The notes under the pieces were generated by a model, which saw nothing but the letters and a program-made list of their open reading frames with translations, was not told the DNA's origin and made no database searches. Below, piece after piece: positions 33,258-35,365 of a stretch of DNA of 35,365 bases. Position numbers and translations under genes: made by a program. The stretch spans positions 1-35,365 of the forward strand of contig NZ_JAAPBF010000056.1 in NCBI RefSeq assembly GCF_022695985.1, in the 5' to 3' direction. This DNA is from Streptomyces sp. NP-1717 (GTDB lineage Bacteria; Actinomycetota; Actinomycetes; Streptomycetales; Streptomycetaceae). Position 1 is the stretch's first letter, and every line of letters starts with the position of its first letter.

Positions 33258-33698
33258 CTAGGCCGCGGCCTTGCCGCCCGCTTCTCGGATCCTGCTCGGT
33301 GCGTCCCTGGTCGGCCGGGTGCGTACCCTCGCCACGCATTCGGGCATCGCCGTCACGGCGCCGTGCTCGCGGGCGGCGTACGCGCGCGGTGTCTCGCCCA
33401 GGATCTCGGTGAAGCGCGAGCTGAACGAGCCGAGCGACGTACAGCCCACGGCCATGCACGCGTCGGTCACGCTCGTGCCCGTGCGCAGCAGCGCCATGGC
33501 GCGCTCGATGCGGCGGGTCATGAGGTAGCTGTACGGGGTCTCGCCGTAGGCCGCGCGGAACCGCCGGGAGAAGTGCGCCGGGGACATCAGCGCGTGCCGG
33601 GCCATCGTGGGCACGTCGAGCGGGCGTGCGTACTCGCGGTCGATCAGATCCCGGGCCCGCCGCAGGTGCGCGAGGTTGGCGAGATCGTTCGGGTTCAT
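33258..33698 (-). CDS. AraC-family transcriptional regulator, HTH-only
   Basis: A 146-aa regulator made up almost wholly of the double-HTH AraC domain (about residues 8-108): ARDLIDREYARPLDVPTMAR, HALMSPAHFSRRFRAAYGETP, YLMTRRIERAMALLRTGTSV and GFSSRF-like SLGSFSSRFTEILGETPRAY. There is no N-terminal sensor domain; the C-terminal 35 residues are basic and probably disordered. It may bind its ligand poorly or constitutively activate, or use the VOC protein encoded next as a partner. ATG 33698 is chosen; GTG 33722 would add eight residues. Neither has a clear ribosome site, so a leaderless message is possible. Confidence 0.9.
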   Translation of the reverse strand: MNPNDLANLAHLRRARDLIDREYARPLDVPTMARHALMSPAHFSRRFRAAYGETPYSYLMTRRIERAMALLRTGTSVTDACMAVGCTSLGSFSSRFTEILGETPRAYAAREHGAVTAMPECVARVRTRPTRDAPSRIREAGGKAAA

Positions 33699-33769
33699 GG
33701 GTACGACGCTACACCGGCCCACTGACAGCCCGGCCGGCCTGCGGAGATGCCCGGCCGGGGGACGGCTGG

Positions 33770-33810
33770 GGAATCGGCTGAGGAGGGGTCCGGCGACCTC
33801 AGCCGATTCC
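33770..33810 (-). terminator. Terminator hairpin after aldehyde dehydrogenase
   Basis: A perfect 14-bp inverted repeat (33770-33783 with 33797-33810, 13-base loop) lies about 47 bases beyond the dehydrogenase stop on the minus strand, and upstream of the AraC gene. Confidence 0.65.
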
Positions 33811-33811
33811 G

Positions 33812-33843
33812 GTTCAGGGCCGTTCAGGGCCGTTCAGGGCCGT
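33812..33843. repeat. Ten-base tandem repeat, three copies
   Basis: GTTCAGGGCC occurs three times head to tail (33812, 33822, 33832) followed by GT. It sits between the dehydrogenase stop and its terminator hairpin, so it is transcribed but not translated. Copy number may vary by slippage. Confidence 0.85.
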
Positions 33844-33856
33844 ACCGGAGCCACCG

Positions 33857-35365
33857 TCACGGCATCAGGTGGTAGTCCGGGAAGTTGCCCGGCGGGCGCT
33901 CCCCGTCCGGGCCGATGGTGACCGCCTTGACGAGCAGTTCGCCGCCGACGAAGGCGCCGCGCCAGGAGGAGCCGAAACCGCCGAACAGTTCCTCGCGGTC
34001 GCCGCGGGAGCGGGGCCGCCCGTGGCCGACCTTGAAGGCGCGTATCTGGGGTGACAGGCGCGCGTAGGTGTCCGGGTCGTCGGTCGCCAGCGTCGCGGCC
34101 AGTGCCCCGTTGGAGGCGTTCATCGCGGCCAGGAGTTCCGCCTCGGTGTCGACCAGGACGATCGTGTCGACCGGCCCGAAGGGCTCCGCGTGGTGCAGCG
34201 GCGAGGACGGCGGCGGGCCCAGCAGCGTCACCGGCGCGAAGTAGGCGGAGGTGTCCTGGCCGGGCAGGAAGCGCCCGTCGTCGAGCGATCCGTGGTGGAG
34301 GGGGACGGCGCCGCGGTCGATGGCCTCGGCGACCTGGTCGTCCAGTTCCTTGGCCTTGGCCGCGTTGATGAGCGGGCCGAAGTCCAGTTCGGGCAGCGGG
34401 TCGCCGGGGTGCTCGACGGCCAGCGGGTGCCCCAGCCGGATGGAGCGTACGGCGGGCAGGTAGGCGCCGAGGAAGTCCGCGAACAGCGAGCGCTGGACGA
34501 CGAAGCGCGGGTACGCGGTGCAGCGCTGCTTGCCGTAGTCGAACAGCTTGGGGATGACGGCGGTGAGCGCGTCCCAGTCGGTGTGGTTCCAGATACCCCA
34601 GGTGTTGAGGCCCTCCTGTTCGAGGATGTGGCGCTTGCCGAGGTCGGCGACCGTGGTGGCGATCCGGGCGCCGGTGTCGCGGCCTCCCACGAAGGAGACG
34701 CAGCCGATCTCCGGCGAGCGGACGAGGGCCTCGGACAGCTCGCCGCCGCTGCCGCTGACCAGCGTGATCGGCAGTCCCTCGCGGACGGCGAGAGCGGCGG
34801 CCAGGGTGAGACAGGCGACGCCGCCGTCGGTGGGCGCCTTGGCGATGACCGCGTTGCCGGCCAGGGCCTGGACGAGCATGGCGTGGACGAGGACGGACAT
34901 CGGGTAGTTCCAGCTGGCGATGTTGGAGACCGGGCCCGGCAGCGGGCCGCGGCCCTCCAGCATGGGTTCGACGCCCTCCACGTACCAGCGCACGCCGTCG
35001 ATCGCCCGGTCGACGTCCGCCTGGGCCAGGCGCCAGGGCTTGCCGATCTCCCAGACGAGGAGCAGGGCGAGCAGTTCGCGGTGCTCGGTCAGGGCGTCGA
35101 GGGTGGCGGAGACACGGGCGCGGCGCTCGGGCAGCGGGACGTGCCGCCAGGCACGGTGCTGGTCGAGCGAGGCGCGTACGGCCCGCTGGGCGGTCTCGGC
35201 GTCGAGCCGGGGCGGCCCGGCGATCGGGCTCCCGTCGACGGGGCTGTACGCGGGGAGGGTACGGCCGCCGGACTGCCAGGAGGCGGCCCAGAGGTTGAGG
35301 ACGTGGTCGTCCCGGAAGGCCTCGGGGGCGACGGCGAGAGAGTGCTGCCAGGCGTCGGACCAGGC
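33857..35365 (-). CDS. NAD(P)-dependent aldehyde dehydrogenase, N-terminus cut by window edge
   Basis: The frame is open from the right edge (35365) to the stop at 33857, at least 502 codons, with the start outside the window. It covers most of an ALDH: GPVSNIASWNYPMSVL in the cofactor-binding domain, then CVSFVGGRDTGARI, the catalytic-Glu region ILEQEGLN (Glu codon at 34619-34621), and catalytic Cys in GKQRCTAYPRFVVQ (codon 34520-34522). The Glu motif reads EQEGLN rather than the common ELGGKN. The C-terminus has FGGFGSSWRGAFVGGE. The enzyme oxidises an aldehyde to the acid; the substrate cannot be deduced. GTG 34993 is an internal codon, not the start. Confidence 0.88.
   Translation of the reverse strand, partial: AWSDAWQHSLAVAPEAFRDDHVLNLWAASWQSGGRTLPAYSPVDGSPIAGPPRLDAETAQRAVRASLDQHRAWRHVPLPERRARVSATLDALTEHRELLALLLVWEIGKPWRLAQADVDRAIDGVRWYVEGVEPMLEGRGPLPGPVSNIASWNYPMSVLVHAMLVQALAGNAVIAKAPTDGGVACLTLAAALAVREGLPITLVSGSGGELSEALVRSPEIGCVSFVGGRDTGARIATTVADLGKRHILEQEGLNTWGIWNHTDWDALTAVIPKLFDYGKQRCTAYPRFVVQRSLFADFLGAYLPAVRSIRLGHPLAVEHPGDPLPELDFGPLINAAKAKELDDQVAEAIDRGAVPLHHGSLDDGRFLPGQDTSAYFAPVTLLGPPPSSPLHHAEPFGPVDTIVLVDTEAELLAAMNASNGALAATLATDDPDTYARLSPQIRAFKVGHGRPRSRGDREELFGGFGSSWRGAFVGGELLVKAVTIGPDGERPPGNFPDYHLMP

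Overview
The window looks like a chromosome segment of Streptomyces or a close actinomycete. It has very high GC, almost exclusive G/C in third codon positions, GTG and TTG starts, a Streptomyces-type alditol oxidase, a truncated-globin/monooxygenase fusion, and many secreted proteins with twin-charged actinobacterial signal peptides. No insertion sequence, phage gene, CRISPR array or replication origin was seen. Both ends cut a gene: a sensor kinase on the left and an aldehyde dehydrogenase on the right.

Layout. Positions 1-8161 hold a conservon-like sensor kinase (-), a D,D-carboxypeptidase (+), a large ATPase/TPR protein resembling LAL regulators but with no LuxR DNA-binding domain (-), a two-TM CorA-like protein (-), and an antibiotic-monooxygenase/truncated-hemoglobin fusion (-). 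Between 8162 and 9146 lies a roughly 1-kb region with a frameshifted remnant of an HxlR-type regulator and a clear operator-like dyad. Positions 9147-15695 are the most distinctive part: a four-gene peptide export operon of the NHLM type. It encodes a 75-aa double-glycine-leader peptide with a cysteine-free glycine/valine core, an HlyD-like fusion protein, a C39-peptidase ABC exporter and a second ABC exporter. A very strong hairpin separates the peptide gene from the exporter genes, another hairpin closes the operon, and no core-modifying enzyme is visible.

Positions 15753-26993 carry mostly independent + strand genes: a beta-helix-like membrane protein with a channel-like C-terminus, an AldO alditol oxidase, a secreted GDSL esterase with a ricin-type lectin domain, an SNF2 helicase, a multidomain secreted GH87 alpha-1,3-glucanase and an APH-type kinase. 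Positions 27437-29071 encode an unusual membrane protein with a cytoplasmic XRE helix-turn-helix, one TM segment and an outer glycosidase-like barrel in which both expected catalytic glutamates are replaced. Positions 29149-32526 hold two efflux proteins of different superfamilies (MFS and EamA), divergent from a LysR regulator. A tRNA-Leu(GAG), a VOC protein paired with an AraC regulator, and the truncated aldehyde dehydrogenase complete the window.

How they fit together. The peptide operon is a self-contained system in which the C39 exporter would cut after the Gly-Gly of the leader and secrete the core. The LysR gene probably controls the divergent efflux pair, and the AraC gene is co-transcribed with the VOC gene. 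The esterase and GH87 enzyme suit a saprophyte that attacks polysaccharides such as fungal cell-wall alpha-1,3-glucan. All functions are read from sequence motifs and remembered family features; no database search was run.
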